From Rhodobacterales bacterium (GTDB taxonomy: Bacteria > Pseudomonadota > Alphaproteobacteria > Rhodobacterales > Rhodobacteraceae), in contig JAPLPE010000035.1 of assembly GCA_026400355.1 (NCBI GenBank), forward strand, positions 1-64,000: a DNA stretch of 64,000 bases, in the 5' to 3' direction. Below, in pieces: positions 27,665 to 37,220 of the stretch. The number at the start of each line of letters is the position of its first letter. Positions within the stretch are counted from its first letter, which is position 1. The notes below the pieces were generated by a model. It saw only the letters and a program-made list of their open reading frames with translations. It was not told where the DNA came from and searched no databases. The translations under genes were made by a program, and so were the position numbers.

Positions 27665-28894
27665 TCATTCACGAAAGCGGGAAAGAAGCATCGATCCGTT
27701 GGTGCCCCCAAAGCCAAAGCTGTTGGTCATCACCGTATCAAGGCCCGCGCTATCAACCCGGACCGTCGCAATCTCGGCCGGGTGCAGTGCGGGGTCGAGG
27801 TTCTCGACGTTGATCGAGGGCGCGATAAAATCGTCCTGAAGCATCAGCAGGCAATAGATCGCCTCGGACGCTCCGGTCGCACCCTGGCTGTGCCCGGTCA
27901 TGGATTTTGTCGAACTGATCGGGGGCGTGGCGCCCTCGCCGAACACGCGGCGGACTGCCTGCACTTCGCCCACATCGCCCACAGGGGTCGAGGTGCCATG
28001 CGCGTTGATGTAGCTGATCTTGCGATCCTTGGGCAGCGTTTGCAGCGCAAGCCGCATGGCTCGCTCGCCGCCCTCGCCGGACGGCGCTACCATATCATGC
28101 CCGTCCGACGTGGCTGCAAAGCCCGTCACCTCGGCATAGATCCTGGCCCCGCGCGCCTGCGCATGGGACAACTCCTCCAGCACCACGATCCCGCCACCCC
28201 CCGCAATGACGAACCCGTCACGCGCCGCGTCAAAGGCACGGCTGGCCTTGGTCGGCTGGTCGTTGAACTTGGACGACATGGCCCCCATCGCGTCGAACAG
28301 GCACGACAGGGTCCAGTCCAACTCCTCGCCACCCCCGGCAAACATCACGTCCTGCTTGCCCATCATGATCTGTTCTGCCGCCGCCCCGATGCAGTGAAGC
28401 GAGGTCGAGCAGGCCGACGTGATCGAATAGTTGATCCCCTTGATCTTGAACGAGGTCGAAAGGTTTGCCGAAACCGTCGAAGACATGCCACGCGGCACCA
28501 TCAGCGGCCCAATGCGCTTGGGGCTTCCGGTCTTCAGCACGATCTGATGCGCAGCAAACAGGTTCGACGTGGACGGCCCGCCCGACCCCGCGATCAGACC
28601 CGTGCGCTCGTGGCTCACCTCTTCCTCTGTAAGACCGGAATCCGCAATCGCCTGTTCCATCGAAAGGTAGGCATAGGCCGCACCCGGCCCCATGAACCGC
28701 ATCTTGCGCTTGTCGATCAGTTCCGTCGGATCGATCTTGAGCGAACCCGCGATCTGGCTCCGGAACCCGTATTCCGCCATTTCCTCGTTGCGCTCCACCC
28801 CGGAACGCCCGGCCTTGAGCGCATCAAGCACCTCGGCTGCGGTGTTGCCAATGGGCGAGATGACGCCAAGACCTGTGACGACGACGCGACGCAT
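27665..28894 (-). CDS. fabB: 3-oxoacyl-[acyl-carrier-protein] synthase I
   Basis: Condensing enzyme for elongation of unsaturated acyl chains. The 409 residues start at ATG 28894 after AAGGAG; the in-frame upstream start at 28927 is disfavoured. Cys162 lies in [12 protein letters not shown], and His residues are in [11 protein letters not shown] and [11 protein letters not shown]. It sits between fabA and fabI, the classical anaerobic unsaturated fatty-acid pair plus reductase. Confidence 0.95.
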   Translation of the reverse strand: MRRVVVTGLGVISPIGNTAAEVLDALKAGRSGVERNEEMAEYGFRSQIAGSLKIDPTELIDKRKMRFMGPGAAYAYLSMEQAIADSGLTEEEVSHERTGLIAGSGGPSTSNLFAAHQIVLKTGSPKRIGPLMVPRGMSSTVSANLSTSFKIKGINYSITSACSTSLHCIGAAAEQIMMGKQDVMFAGGGEELDWTLSCLFDAMGAMSSKFNDQPTKASRAFDAARDGFVIAGGGGIVVLEELSHAQARGARIYAEVTGFAATSDGHDMVAPSGEGGERAMRLALQTLPKDRKISYINAHGTSTPVGDVGEVQAVRRVFGEGATPPISSTKSMTGHSQGATGASEAIYCLLMLQDDFIAPSINVENLDPALHPAEIATVRVDSAGLDTVMTNSFGFGGTNGSMLLSRFRE

Positions 28895-28964
28895 GGCGTC
28901 TCCTTCCATGGATTGTGACCGGGCCACAGATAGGGTCAGGTCACGGCTAAAGTGCGGGCAAGGC

Positions 28965-29474
28965 TCAGCTTTCCGACAGGGCGACCTTCATGTCCTTGAC
29001 CAGATAAATGGTTTCGCCATCCGCCTCGACGCGGCCATCGGCCACGCCCATGGTCAGGCGGCGGGTCTGGATCGCTTTGGTGAAGTCGACGAAATATCGG
29101 ATCATCTTGCGGTCTGGCCGGACCATGCCGGTCAGCTTGACCTCGCCCACGCCCAGCGCATAGCCGCGCCCCTGCCAACCGCGCCAGCCCAGATTGAACC
29201 CCGTCAACTGCCACAGCCCGTCAAGGCCCAGACAGCCCGGCATGATCGGGTTGCCGGGAAAGTGGCATTCAAAGAACCACAGGTCCGGGGTGATGTCGAA
29301 CTCGGCCACCACATGGCCCTTGCCATTGGCCCCGCCGTCGCCGCTGATCTCGGTGATGCGATCCATCATGAGCATCGGCGGCAGCGGAAGCTGGGCATTG
29401 CCGGGGCCGAAAAGTTCACCGCGTGCGCAGGCAAGCAGTCCCTCTTTGTCGAAACTGCTGGGGTATTCGGCCAT
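28965..29474 (-). CDS. fabA: 3-hydroxydecanoyl-ACP dehydratase/isomerase
   Basis: Dehydrates beta-hydroxyacyl-ACP and isomerises the trans-2 to the cis-3 decenoyl product that starts unsaturated fatty acids. The 169 residues are a hot-dog fold with the catalytic His71 ([11 protein letters not shown]) and Asp85 (LGLDGLWQ). It is first in the fabA-fabB-fabI operon and divergent from irr, an arrangement I associate with Rhodobacterales. Confidence 0.96.
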   Translation of the reverse strand: MAEYPSSFDKEGLLACARGELFGPGNAQLPLPPMLMMDRITEISGDGGANGKGHVVAEFDITPDLWFFECHFPGNPIMPGCLGLDGLWQLTGFNLGWRGWQGRGYALGVGEVKLTGMVRPDRKMIRYFVDFTKAIQTRRLTMGVADGRVEADGETIYLVKDMKVALSES

Positions 29475-29648
29475 GTGGGCGGGTTTCCGTCGTCTGTGAA
29501 ATCTTCCCGTTCGTGTAGCATCCTGCCACGAATAAGGGCAAGTGCGGCGACGGGCACAGGTTTCTGCACGATAGACCGGGAAGACCGCACCGGGACCGCA
29601 CAGGAATTTTTGATTGAATTCCGCCGGGAATGTCCTCTATTCAGGGTT

Positions 29649-30083
29649 ATGCCGGAAAACGTCCTCATCACCGGGCTTTCGAGCGAACGCGGGGCCTCAT
29701 GGCTGTCCCGCGTCGGCCTGCGCCCGACCCGTCAGCGCGTTGCACTTGCGACCTTGCTGGTGGGCGATGGCAACGACCGTCATGTCACTGCCGAAAGCCT
29801 CTTCGAACTGGCCGACAGGGCAGGAGAGCAGGTCTCGCTCGCGACCGTCTACAACACGCTGCGCGCCTTCTGTGAAGCGGGCCTGATGCGCGAGATTACA
29901 GTGGACGGGTCGAAAAGCTATTTCGATACCAACATGTCGGACCACCCGCACTACTATTGGGAAGACACCGGCACGCTGAGCGATGCCCCGGCATCCGAAC
30001 TCGAAATCCGCCGCCTGCCCCGCGCGCCCCAGGGGGCCGAGATTGCGGCGGTCGATGTCGTGATCCGCCTCCGCCGTGTCTAG
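29649..30083 (+). CDS. irr: Fur-family iron response regulator, Irr type
   Basis: Iron- and heme-linked regulator of Alphaproteobacteria. The 144 residues have the winged helix (RPTRQRVALATLL, VSLATVYNTLRAF) and a short C-terminal dimerisation domain. The histidine-rich Irr motif appears as SDHPHYYWEDTG (His99-Pro-His101), so the middle His of the usual HHH is Pro, and no N-terminal Gly-Cys-Pro heme-regulatory motif is present. ATG at 29649 is preferred; the frame extends open far upstream but that is antisense to fabA. It is divergent from fabA with 174 bases between. Confidence 0.88.
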   Translation: MPENVLITGLSSERGASWLSRVGLRPTRQRVALATLLVGDGNDRHVTAESLFELADRAGEQVSLATVYNTLRAFCEAGLMREITVDGSKSYFDTNMSDHPHYYWEDTGTLSDAPASELEIRRLPRAPQGAEIAAVDVVIRLRRV

Positions 30084-30230
30084 GGCCTCAGCCGATCCTG
30101 TTTCCTTTTCCGTAACCCTTTTGATGTCAGGGCTTGTCATGATCGGCAGGGGCTGTCCCCCGGGGGCCTTGTTCCGCGCCGCAGCAAGGGCAGGAATGAA
30201 AGGGCCGACCCTTATGGACAGAGGTGCAAT

Positions 30231-30749
30231 GTGAACCAGAAATACGCCGACACCGCGCATGACGCAGCCCTGTTTCATACGGCAACCGCCGCTGCTGCGC
30301 AGGCCGTCGAACGGCCGGGCCATCTCCTCGATCTCATCGAACACAGCCCCGCCCCCCTCGAACTCCTGACGGCCCGGCTCGCGCCCGACATGAACAACTG
30401 CGCCGGACAGTTACGCACCACGGCGGGCTTTGCCCTTCGGTCAACCTTTCCGCTGACGGAACGAGCCGCCCCTGTCGCCGCATTCTCGGACGATCTGCGG
30501 GCCTATCTCACCTTAGCCAGGTCTCAGATTGCAGGCCTGACGGTCGAGAACTTTGCCGGCGCCTCCGAACGCCCCATCAGCCACCAGGCGGGCGAGGCCC
30601 GGCTTGTTCAGGACGCCCCGACCTATCTCACACTCTTAGCCTTGCCGAACCTTTCGTTTCATCTGTCCATGGCTTACGCGATCCTGCGCAGCCGCGGTCG
30701 GCCAGTCGGCAAGGCCGACTTTGACGGCTGGCACGGCTATTCCCGCTGA
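30231..30749 (+). CDS. DUF1993 family protein
   Basis: A 172-residue helical protein of DUF1993, a DinB-like four-helix fold. The pattern TARLAPDMNNCAGQLRTTAGFA, the middle FSDDLRAYLTLAR and the C-terminal LALPNLSFHLSMAYAILRSRG are typical. GTG at 30231 follows AGAGGTG. Function is not established. It lies between irr and the DUF1800/DUF1501 pair. Confidence 0.82.
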   Translation: MNQKYADTAHDAALFHTATAAAAQAVERPGHLLDLIEHSPAPLELLTARLAPDMNNCAGQLRTTAGFALRSTFPLTERAAPVAAFSDDLRAYLTLARSQIAGLTVENFAGASERPISHQAGEARLVQDAPTYLTLLALPNLSFHLSMAYAILRSRGRPVGKADFDGWHGYSR

Positions 30750-30858
30750 ACGATCAGGCAACCGTGATCAGCGACATTCAACCGCATCCATCAGGGGTCT
30801 CTTATTCGGGCGCAGGATCACCTATATCCGGCTGACAGTCTGACTCCGGGACAACACC

Positions 30859-32232
30859 TTGCCATTTGACCCCGACCTCTGTGCGATCCGCTTTGGCACC
30901 GGCCTTTCGCCCCTCGTGCCCGCGCCCGGCTCATCGGCCGAGGTGCTGGCCATTCTGGCAGGTCCGGATCATGCGGCCGAAGCTTGGCATATTCCGCCCT
31001 ATGCGGTTGCCACACCATCACTTGACGCGCTTCGGCTTGCCAACATGGCCCGCCGCGAAGTGGCCGACACCCCGGAGGTCGCGGCTGCAGAGGCAGCCTA
31101 TGATGAACTCGCCCGCGCCCATGTCGAGGCGCTTGCCCATAATGTCAAAGCCACGATAGCGCGGAAGATCGGAACATCTGATGGGTTGCGTGAACGGCTG
31201 GTCATGTTCTGGTCCGACCATTTCACGGTGCGGGCAAAAACGGGGTTTCTCCGGCATCTTGTGACGCCCTATGTCGAAGAAGCGGTCAGGCCCCATGTGA
31301 ACGGGCGCTTTGCCGATATGCTGAAAGCGGTCGAGACGCATCCGGTCATGCTCGCCTATCTTGACCAGACCAATTCGATGGGCCCGAACAGTGTCAGGGC
31401 GCAAAGACGGGATCGCGGGCTCAACGAAAACCTCGCCCGGGAAATCCTCGAACTTCATACAATCGGCGTTGACGGACCTTACGACCAGCGCGATGTGCGG
31501 CAGCTAGCCGAGTTGCTGACGGGCCTTGGTCTTGACCGTCAAGGGACGGTTTACCGTTCGGACCACGCTGAACCGGGTGGCGAAACGGTTCTTGGTGTGA
31601 CCTACAGCGCCGAGGCCAACCTTTCCACGGTCGAGGCCGCGCTGGACGGTCTTGCGGATCATCCTTCTACAGCCCGTCATATTTCCCGCAAGTTGGCCGT
31701 CCATTTCGTTTCAGAAGAACCCGATCAGGGGTTGGTTGATACATTGACCGCGCGTTTCGTCGCAACCGACGGTGACTTGCTTGAGGTAACGGCGGCCATG
31801 CTTGACCATCCTGCGGCCTGGGTGCCAGAGCGACAAAAGGTAAAGTGGCCACTTGAGTTCATGTCCTCAGCCCTCCGCGCCCTTGGCATAGCGCCAGAGA
31901 TGATCATGACGATGGAAGCCAGACACGTGCGTCAGATGCTTCAGGGTCCGTTGGCCGTCATGGGCCAGCCCTGGGAGACGGCGCCCGGCCCGGATGGCTG
32001 GTCGGAGCGGGCAGAAGCCTGGATAACACCACAGGGCCTGGCGGCACGTATCAACTGGGCCATGCACATGCCCCGGCGGATCACCGAAGACCTGCCAGAC
32101 CCGCGCGATCTGGTCAGCACGGCGCTCGGGCCGCTGGCCAGCGAGGAAATAGTCTTTGCTGCTGGTGCGGCCGAGGACCGAGCAGAAGGGGTTGGCATCG
32201 TGCTGGCCTCTGCAGATTTTCAGCGGAGGTAG
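30859..32232 (+). CDS. DUF1800 family protein
   Basis: A 457-residue DUF1800 protein. The conserved parts MFWSDHFTVRAKTGFLRHLV, GLNENLAREILELHTIGVDG and ARHISRKLAVHFVS are present. The start is TTG at 30859; no better start precedes the conserved region. No signal peptide is visible, unlike many DUF1800 proteins. It lies 3 bases before the DUF1501 gene and the two families usually occur together; their joint function is unknown. Confidence 0.9.
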   Translation: MPFDPDLCAIRFGTGLSPLVPAPGSSAEVLAILAGPDHAAEAWHIPPYAVATPSLDALRLANMARREVADTPEVAAAEAAYDELARAHVEALAHNVKATIARKIGTSDGLRERLVMFWSDHFTVRAKTGFLRHLVTPYVEEAVRPHVNGRFADMLKAVETHPVMLAYLDQTNSMGPNSVRAQRRDRGLNENLAREILELHTIGVDGPYDQRDVRQLAELLTGLGLDRQGTVYRSDHAEPGGETVLGVTYSAEANLSTVEAALDGLADHPSTARHISRKLAVHFVSEEPDQGLVDTLTARFVATDGDLLEVTAAMLDHPAAWVPERQKVKWPLEFMSSALRALGIAPEMIMTMEARHVRQMLQGPLAVMGQPWETAPGPDGWSERAEAWITPQGLAARINWAMHMPRRITEDLPDPRDLVSTALGPLASEEIVFAAGAAEDRAEGVGIVLASADFQRR

Positions 32233-32235
32233 GCG

Positions 32236-33405
32236 ATGGACCGCAGACGTTTCCTGGCCTCGGGCCTTATGCTGGGCTGTTCGGCGGCAGCGAGCCCCCT
32301 TCTGACCCCGGTGGCTCTTGCCTCGGCCCCCTGGGAAAACCGGCTGGTTGTCATCATCCTGCGCGGGGCGATGGACGGAATTGACGCCGTGCAGCCGGTC
32401 GGTGACCGGGATTACGCCGGACTGCGGCCGACCCTTTCCATGGTCGAGGAGCGGACAGAACTCGACGGGTTCTGGGACATTCACCCGGCGCTGGTGCCGC
32501 TGATGCCGCTTTATCAGGCCGGTCAGATGGGCGCCGTCCATGCTGTCTCGACGCCCTACCGCGACAAGCGCAGCCATTTCGACGGCCAGGATATTCTCGA
32601 AGCGGGAACGGTCGATCTGTCCGGCGCCGCCGAACGTGACGGCTGGCTGAACCGGATGCTGGCTACCGTCCCGGGTATCATGGCGGAAACGGCCTATGCC
32701 ATCGGGACAGAACGGCTTCTCATCCTGAACGGCCAGACACCGGTCAGCCGCTGGTCGCCAGACGCGCGCCTCAGCCTGTCCCCCCAGACTCGGCTTCTGC
32801 TCGAGGTCATCTATGCAAACGACCCCCTGTTTCATGCCGCCTCCGAAGGCGCATTACGCATCATGGACGAACTTGAAGCCGAAGAGCATGGCGATGAGGC
32901 GCGCCTGCAGGGCGCACATCAGCAACTGGCCCAGTTTGCCGCATCGCGTCTCCGCCACGACTCGCGGATCGCGAGTTTCTCGCTCGGCGGCTGGGATACC
33001 CATGCTCAACAGCATCAGGCCCTGCCTCGGGCGCTCACCCGCCTGTCCGAAACGATCCTGACCCTGCAGGCCGAACTCGGTCCGGTCTGGGACAAGACGG
33101 CCGTGATCTGCATCACCGAATTCGGCCGCACCGCCCGCGAAAACGGCACGCGGGGAACGGACCACGGGACGGGCGGCGCGATGATCTACGCCGGCGGCGC
33201 GCTGCGCGGCCGGCAAATTGCAGGCGACTGGCCGGGCCTGGCCGAGGCAGATCTTTACGCGGGGCGCGATCTCATGCCGACGCGCGATGTGCGCGCCCAT
33301 GCGGCATGGGTCATGCGCGGTCTGTTCGGGCTCGATCAGTCGGTTCTGGAAAACGCGGTCTTTCCCGGACTTGACATGGGGGCTGATACGCGGCTTGTCC
33401 TCTGA
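32236..33405 (+). CDS. DUF1501 family protein, Tat-exported
   Basis: A 389-residue DUF1501 protein with an alkaline-phosphatase-like fold. The N-terminus MDRRRFLASGLMLGCSAAAS is a Tat-type signal (RRRF) ending near ALASA, so it is probably exported folded. Motifs VVIILRGAMDGIDAVQPVGD, FSLGGWDTHAQQHQ, ITEFGRTARENGTRGTDHG and GGAMIYAGGALRG carry metal-ligand-like Asp and His residues. Paired with DUF1800 three bases upstream. Substrate not known. Confidence 0.92.
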   Translation: MDRRRFLASGLMLGCSAAASPLLTPVALASAPWENRLVVIILRGAMDGIDAVQPVGDRDYAGLRPTLSMVEERTELDGFWDIHPALVPLMPLYQAGQMGAVHAVSTPYRDKRSHFDGQDILEAGTVDLSGAAERDGWLNRMLATVPGIMAETAYAIGTERLLILNGQTPVSRWSPDARLSLSPQTRLLLEVIYANDPLFHAASEGALRIMDELEAEEHGDEARLQGAHQQLAQFAASRLRHDSRIASFSLGGWDTHAQQHQALPRALTRLSETILTLQAELGPVWDKTAVICITEFGRTARENGTRGTDHGTGGAMIYAGGALRGRQIAGDWPGLAEADLYAGRDLMPTRDVRAHAAWVMRGLFGLDQSVLENAVFPGLDMGADTRLVL

Positions 33406-33425
33406 CCAAAGAGGAGGGTCGGCCG

Positions 33426-34133
33426 ATGGCACTGTTTGGCGAATTGGTCGAACGCTGGACGATTCCCGCGCGGCCCGGTCCGGATCAGATGGAAGGCCGC
33501 CATGTGCGGCTTGAACGGCTTGATCCCGCCCTCCATGCGGCACAGCTTTTCGCGGCCAACAGGGCCAATGACGCGATCTGGGATTACCTGCCCTACGGCC
33601 CCTTCACGACCGAGTCGGCCTATCGTGGCTGGGCCGAAGCCATGACGGGCCTGGCCGACCCGTTCTTCTATGTCATGCGCGACCTGAAGTCAGGCCTCTG
33701 CGGAGGTGTCGCAAGTTACCTGCGTATCACGCCGGAGGCTGGGACGATAGAAGTTGGCCATATCAACCTCTCCCTCCGCATGCAGCGCACCCCCGCCGCT
33801 ACAGAAGCGATGGCCCTGATGATGGGCTGGGCCTTTGATGCAGGCTACCGCCGGTATGAATGGAAGTGTAATGCGCTGAACCTGCCTTCCCGCCGCGCAG
33901 CAGAGCGGCTGGGCCTGTCCTACGAGGGGATCTTCCGGCAGGCGGCCATCATTAAGGGCCACAACCGGGATACCGCTTGGTTTGCGGCCATCGACAAGGA
34001 ATGGCCGGCGCTCAAGGCGGCCTTTGAGCATTGGTGCGATCCGGCCAATTTCGACGCATCAGGAGCGCAGAAACAAAGGCTGACCGACCTTACTGCGCCC
34101 GTCCTTGTGACGCGCGACCCTGCGCTGGCCTGA
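33426..34133 (+). CDS. GNAT family acetyltransferase (RimJ/RimL type)
   Basis: A 235-residue GNAT protein of the ribosomal-protein-N-acetyltransferase type. The fold runs from about residue 24 (GRHVRLERLDPALHA) to 185; the CoA-binding region has GHINLSLRMQRTPAATEAMA followed by NLPSRRAAERLGLSYEG. The ending about 40 residues beyond is polar and may be a separate tail. ATG at 33426 is 20 bases after the DUF1501 stop. The acceptor is unknown. Confidence 0.88.
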   Translation: MALFGELVERWTIPARPGPDQMEGRHVRLERLDPALHAAQLFAANRANDAIWDYLPYGPFTTESAYRGWAEAMTGLADPFFYVMRDLKSGLCGGVASYLRITPEAGTIEVGHINLSLRMQRTPAATEAMALMMGWAFDAGYRRYEWKCNALNLPSRRAAERLGLSYEGIFRQAAIIKGHNRDTAWFAAIDKEWPALKAAFEHWCDPANFDASGAQKQRLTDLTAPVLVTRDPALA

Positions 34134-34143
34134 CGGTCCCCGT

Positions 34144-34162
34144 CCACACTGCTCAAGTGTGG
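34144..34162. terminator. Hairpin between GNAT and response-regulator genes
   Basis: CCACACT at 34144-34150 pairs perfectly with AGTGTGG at 34156-34162 around GCTCA. It fills most of the 29-base gap between two convergent stops and probably serves both. Confidence 0.6.
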
Positions 34163-34870
34163 TCAAAGCGGCCCTGCATGGCTCAACCGGCTCTGGACAA
34201 GCGCCGATATCGTGGCCAGCGGCAAGGCCGATGGCTGACCGGCCGATTGGCTCGCCGCAAGGGCTGCCACTGCGTCCGACATGGGCTTGTCCCCCGCGCT
34301 ACGGGCAACGCCGCCCAGAAACTGCGTCACATAGTCCAGATCGGGCGCAGATTGCAGCACCGTCTGAACATGGGCCAGATCGTCGTGATAGGCTACGGGA
34401 TCGGGTATCACCGTATCTTCGGACACAGGGCGCGGTCCGGGTGGCTGGCGTTCACGGGGCAGATGGTGCAGAATGGCAGTCTGGAACTGGCCCATCCTTG
34501 TCACGGGTTTGGCAAGGAAACCATCTGCCCCAGCCGCCATTGCACGGGGTTCCGCATCAGGATCACCGCTCATCCCCAGTATCACATCCACCCGTGGATT
34601 TGCCTCGGCAAGTTCCGCAATCAGATCGGCCCCCGATCCGTCAGGCAGGCCCAGATCAATGATGATGGCCCCTGGCCGATAGACACGCAGATGCCGCCGC
34701 GCCGCCAACAGGCTGTCGGCCCGGCGGATACGCGCCCCCGACCGGATGCAAAGCAACCGCATTGCCTCGGACGCAAAGCGGCTGTCCTCGACCAGAAGCA
34801 GCGTCAGCCCAAGCAGCGGGCGGGCGACCGTGGCAGGCCGTGTCATCATATAGTCGTAGAGTGTGTCCAT
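34163..34870 (-). CDS. orphan response regulator, REC plus C-terminal region
   Basis: A 235-residue protein with a receiver domain at about 22-140 and a variable C-terminal part rich in Pro and Ala. Asp29, the phosphoacceptor Asp72 (IIIDLGLPDGSG), Ser101 and Lys121 (AKPV) are conserved. No DNA-binding domain is recognised in the last 95 residues. ATG at 34870 is chosen; the open frame continues upstream to 35395 but has no support there. No histidine kinase is adjacent. The partner is unknown. Confidence 0.85.
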   Translation of the reverse strand: MDTLYDYMMTRPATVARPLLGLTLLLVEDSRFASEAMRLLCIRSGARIRRADSLLAARRHLRVYRPGAIIIDLGLPDGSGADLIAELAEANPRVDVILGMSGDPDAEPRAMAAGADGFLAKPVTRMGQFQTAILHHLPRERQPPGPRPVSEDTVIPDPVAYHDDLAHVQTVLQSAPDLDYVTQFLGGVARSAGDKPMSDAVAALAASQSAGQPSALPLATISALVQSRLSHAGPL

Positions 34871-35035
34871 CGCATGATTCCCGGGATGTGGAAGCAGTCC
34901 TTGCGGCTCACTCTGGGGCTGCTTGGTTAGCGAAGGGTTAAGCGGGCGAGGGTCACCCGCGACGCTTCGTCCCGCCGCCTTGCAGGCGCGGGCCGGTCGC
35001 GACATAAGGCGACAGTTGAATAAGAGGTTCGGGCC

Positions 35036-35440
35036 ATGATCGGTCGACTTAACCATGTGGCCATCGCGGTGCCCGACCTTGCGGCGGCGTCGGCGCAATA
35101 CCGCGACACGCTGGGCGCGCTGGTGCGCGACCCGCAGGACGAACCGGCGCATGGCGTGACGGTTGTCTTCATTGAACTGCCCAACACAAAGATCGAACTT
35201 CTCCACCCCTTGGGTGACAAAAGCCCGATCACGGGATTTCTGGAAAAGAACCCCGACGGCGGCATCCATCACATCTGCTTCGAGGTCGAAGACATCCTTG
35301 CCGCCCGCGACCGCCTTCTGGCCTCGGGCGCCCGCGTTCTCGGCGGGGGCGAGCCGAAGACCGGTGCCCATGGCAAGCCGGTCCTGTTCCTGCACCCCAA
35401 GGATTTCACCGGCTGCCTCGTGGAACTCGAACAGGTCTGA
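35036..35440 (+). CDS. mce: methylmalonyl-CoA epimerase
   Basis: Interconverts (2S)- and (2R)-methylmalonyl-CoA in propionyl-CoA assimilation. The 134-residue glyoxalase-fold protein has LNHVAIAVPDL with a metal-ligand His, VTVVFIELPNTKIELLHPLG, GGIHHICFEVEDI and the C-terminal FLHPKDFTGCLVELEQV with the last Glu ligand. DUF1467 follows 24 bases downstream, as often in Alphaproteobacteria. MeaB of the same pathway is encoded apart at 53219. Confidence 0.94.
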   Translation: MIGRLNHVAIAVPDLAAASAQYRDTLGALVRDPQDEPAHGVTVVFIELPNTKIELLHPLGDKSPITGFLEKNPDGGIHHICFEVEDILAARDRLLASGARVLGGGEPKTGAHGKPVLFLHPKDFTGCLVELEQV

Positions 35441-35464
35441 CGGGCCGCTATAGGAAAGAACGAC

Positions 35465-35752
35465 ATGAACATCAGCATCAGCGCCGCAATCGTCCTGTTC
35501 GCCGTGACATGGTTCATGGTGTTCTTTGTGGTGCTGCCCTTGCGCCTCGTCACGCAGGGCGACGCGGGCGAGGTCGTGCCCGGCACGCCAAAGTCGGCCC
35601 CCGCTGATTTCAACCTCAAGCGCAAGATGAAGATCACAACCTTTTGGGCGATTGGCGTCTTTGCCGTGATCCAGACGATCATCATGTCGGGTTGGATCAC
35701 GATCGACGATCTGGCAGCCCTCCGGCAGATGACTTCAGGCGCCGGAAACTGA
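35465..35752 (+). CDS. DUF1467 family membrane protein
   Basis: A 95-residue protein with two transmembrane segments (about 5-28 and 60-80). The loop LRLVTQGDAGEVVPGTPKSA is the family signature. ATG at 35465 follows AGGAAAG. It is downstream of mce and its stop abuts that of the convergent EI24 gene. No function is established. Confidence 0.88.
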   Translation: MNISISAAIVLFAVTWFMVFFVVLPLRLVTQGDAGEVVPGTPKSAPADFNLKRKMKITTFWAIGVFAVIQTIIMSGWITIDDLAALRQMTSGAGN

Positions 35753-36463
35753 TCAGCGCCGTCCCGAAGCGACCTCGCCAGCCTTGATCCGATGGTAAAG
35801 GTGGGTGAACGTCGCTGCCGCCAGAACCGGGATGACAAGGTTGAGCAGCGGAATGGTCAGAGGCAGCGCCATCAGACACCCGGCCAGCCAGATCTGCCCC
35901 CTGTTGCGGGCCTGCATGGCAATCGCCCCCGCGCGGCCCTCGCGGCGCATCGCGGCCATCTGAAAGTATTCCCGCCCCAGCAGAAAACCGTTGAGCGTGT
36001 AGAAAATCACAGGGCTCAGGAAAGGCACCGTCAGGTAAAGACCGAAGGCCATCAGGTTCGCCACGATCATGAGCCCCAGAAAAGCCACGGTCTCTTTCAG
36101 ACCCTCGGCAAATCCCGTGCGGGGGGCCGGGGGCAGGCCGGGATAGAATTCATCCTCAACCGCATCAGCCACGTCCTCAAGAAAGAACGAAGTAATGGCC
36201 GAGGCGACAGGGATCATCAGGAACACCGACAGCCCCAGGATCAGGAATAGCGACCCCCAACCCACAAGATCGCCCACCCATGTCACCTCGCCCAGAAAGG
36301 GCAGGGTGAGAGAGCCGCCAAAGAAGTACGAGATCAGCCACAGCACCAGCGCATAGGTCGCGACCAGGAGCGCCACCGTCAGGCCGATCCCGAGGAACAG
36401 CACCCTGCGGAAACGCGGGTCGAGGAACTGGCTGACGGCCTTGGAAAAGTCGGTCAGGATCAT
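35753..36463 (-). CDS. EI24 domain / CysZ-like membrane protein
   Basis: A 236-residue membrane protein of the EI24 (etoposide-induced, CysZ-related) family with about four to five hydrophobic helices. E. coli CysZ is a sulfate channel, but this subgroup is not proven to be one. The middle segment EDEFYPGLPPAPRTG and GREYFQMAAMRREGR are typical. ATG at 36463 overlaps the upstream nitroreductase stop by 4 bases, which fixes the start. Confidence 0.85.
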   Translation of the reverse strand: MILTDFSKAVSQFLDPRFRRVLFLGIGLTVALLVATYALVLWLISYFFGGSLTLPFLGEVTWVGDLVGWGSLFLILGLSVFLMIPVASAITSFFLEDVADAVEDEFYPGLPPAPRTGFAEGLKETVAFLGLMIVANLMAFGLYLTVPFLSPVIFYTLNGFLLGREYFQMAAMRREGRAGAIAMQARNRGQIWLAGCLMALPLTIPLLNLVIPVLAAATFTHLYHRIKAGEVASGRR

Positions 36464-37038
36464 GCGGTCAACCACGTCGTCACGGCGTCCACGGACGGAC
36501 GGGGCCGGTCGGGCGGTACGGCGCTGATCGAACCGATATGGATGACACCCGCGACGGATTCATGCGCGGCAAGGTGGAACGCTTCGGTCACAAATGCGCG
36601 GTCATGGGACGGCCAGCCCGACAACCAGTTCGCACCCCAGCCCGCCGCCAGCGCTGCGTTGACCAATGACAGGCAGGCAGCCCCTGCACTATAGGTCTGC
36701 TCCAGCGCCGGGATCTTGTCGGTGGGCTTTGGCGATGCCACGACGACCACCGCCATGTCAGCATCGGCATATTGCGCCACGCATTTCGCGATCTTTTCCG
36801 GATCGATGTTGAGCGCCGCCCCGCGCCCCGGCACAAGACCCGCGATCCGGGTCAGCGCCAGCTTGGACAGCACGATGAACCGCCAGGGCTCAAGCTTGCC
36901 ATGATCGGGCACCCGCGACGCGGCAGAGAGGAGCACCCGCAGTTCCGCCTCGCGCGGGACGGGACAGGTCAAAGTACGGGCGGGGTAGGACCGGCGGGTC
37001 AGCAGGAAATCGAGCGCGGCCTGATTGGGGATGGGCAT
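36460..37038 (-). CDS. nitroreductase family protein
   Basis: FMN-dependent oxidoreductase of the nitroreductase fold, 192 residues. FLLTRRSYPARTL near the N-terminus, SRVPDHGKLEPWRFIVL and GWGANWLSG match the YdjA-like subgroup. ATG at 37038 follows AAAGGACC; the in-frame start at 37140 is rejected. It overlaps the EI24 gene by 4 bases. Substrate unknown. Confidence 0.9.
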   Translation of the reverse strand: MPIPNQAALDFLLTRRSYPARTLTCPVPREAELRVLLSAASRVPDHGKLEPWRFIVLSKLALTRIAGLVPGRGAALNIDPEKIAKCVAQYADADMAVVVVASPKPTDKIPALEQTYSAGAACLSLVNAALAAGWGANWLSGWPSHDRAFVTEAFHLAAHESVAGVIHIGSISAVPPDRPRPSVDAVTTWLTA

Positions 37039-37220
37039 GGGCGGTCCTTTGGTTCGTGTCGAAGGGAAGGTAGTCACTCCGGGCGGGGAGTGCCATACCG
37101 AGTCGTCCGGGGCTGGCCCCGGGGCTCGGCCCTTCGCCATTGTGCTTGCACCAATGGCGCACCATGGCGACCCCCGGGATACGTCTGGCCAGAAGAAGCC
37201 GGAAGCAGAGAGATCAGGGA
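37039..37220. other. Intergenic with two hairpins
   Basis: CCGGGG/CCCCGG pair at 37107-37122 around CTGG. GCCATTG at 37135-37141 pairs with CAATGGC near 37151-37157, with an inner TGC/GCA. The second lies some 60 bases beyond the HDAC-like stop on its strand and could be its terminator. No gene is seen in these 182 bases. Confidence 0.4.

Noticed and set aside
26864-28918. 684-residue open frame antisense to fabI and fabB
   Set aside because: It covers two certain genes and its translation is Arg/His/Gly-rich without motifs.
34871-35395. Upstream in-frame extension of the response regulator
   Set aside because: It overlaps mce on the opposite strand and adds no recognisable domain.
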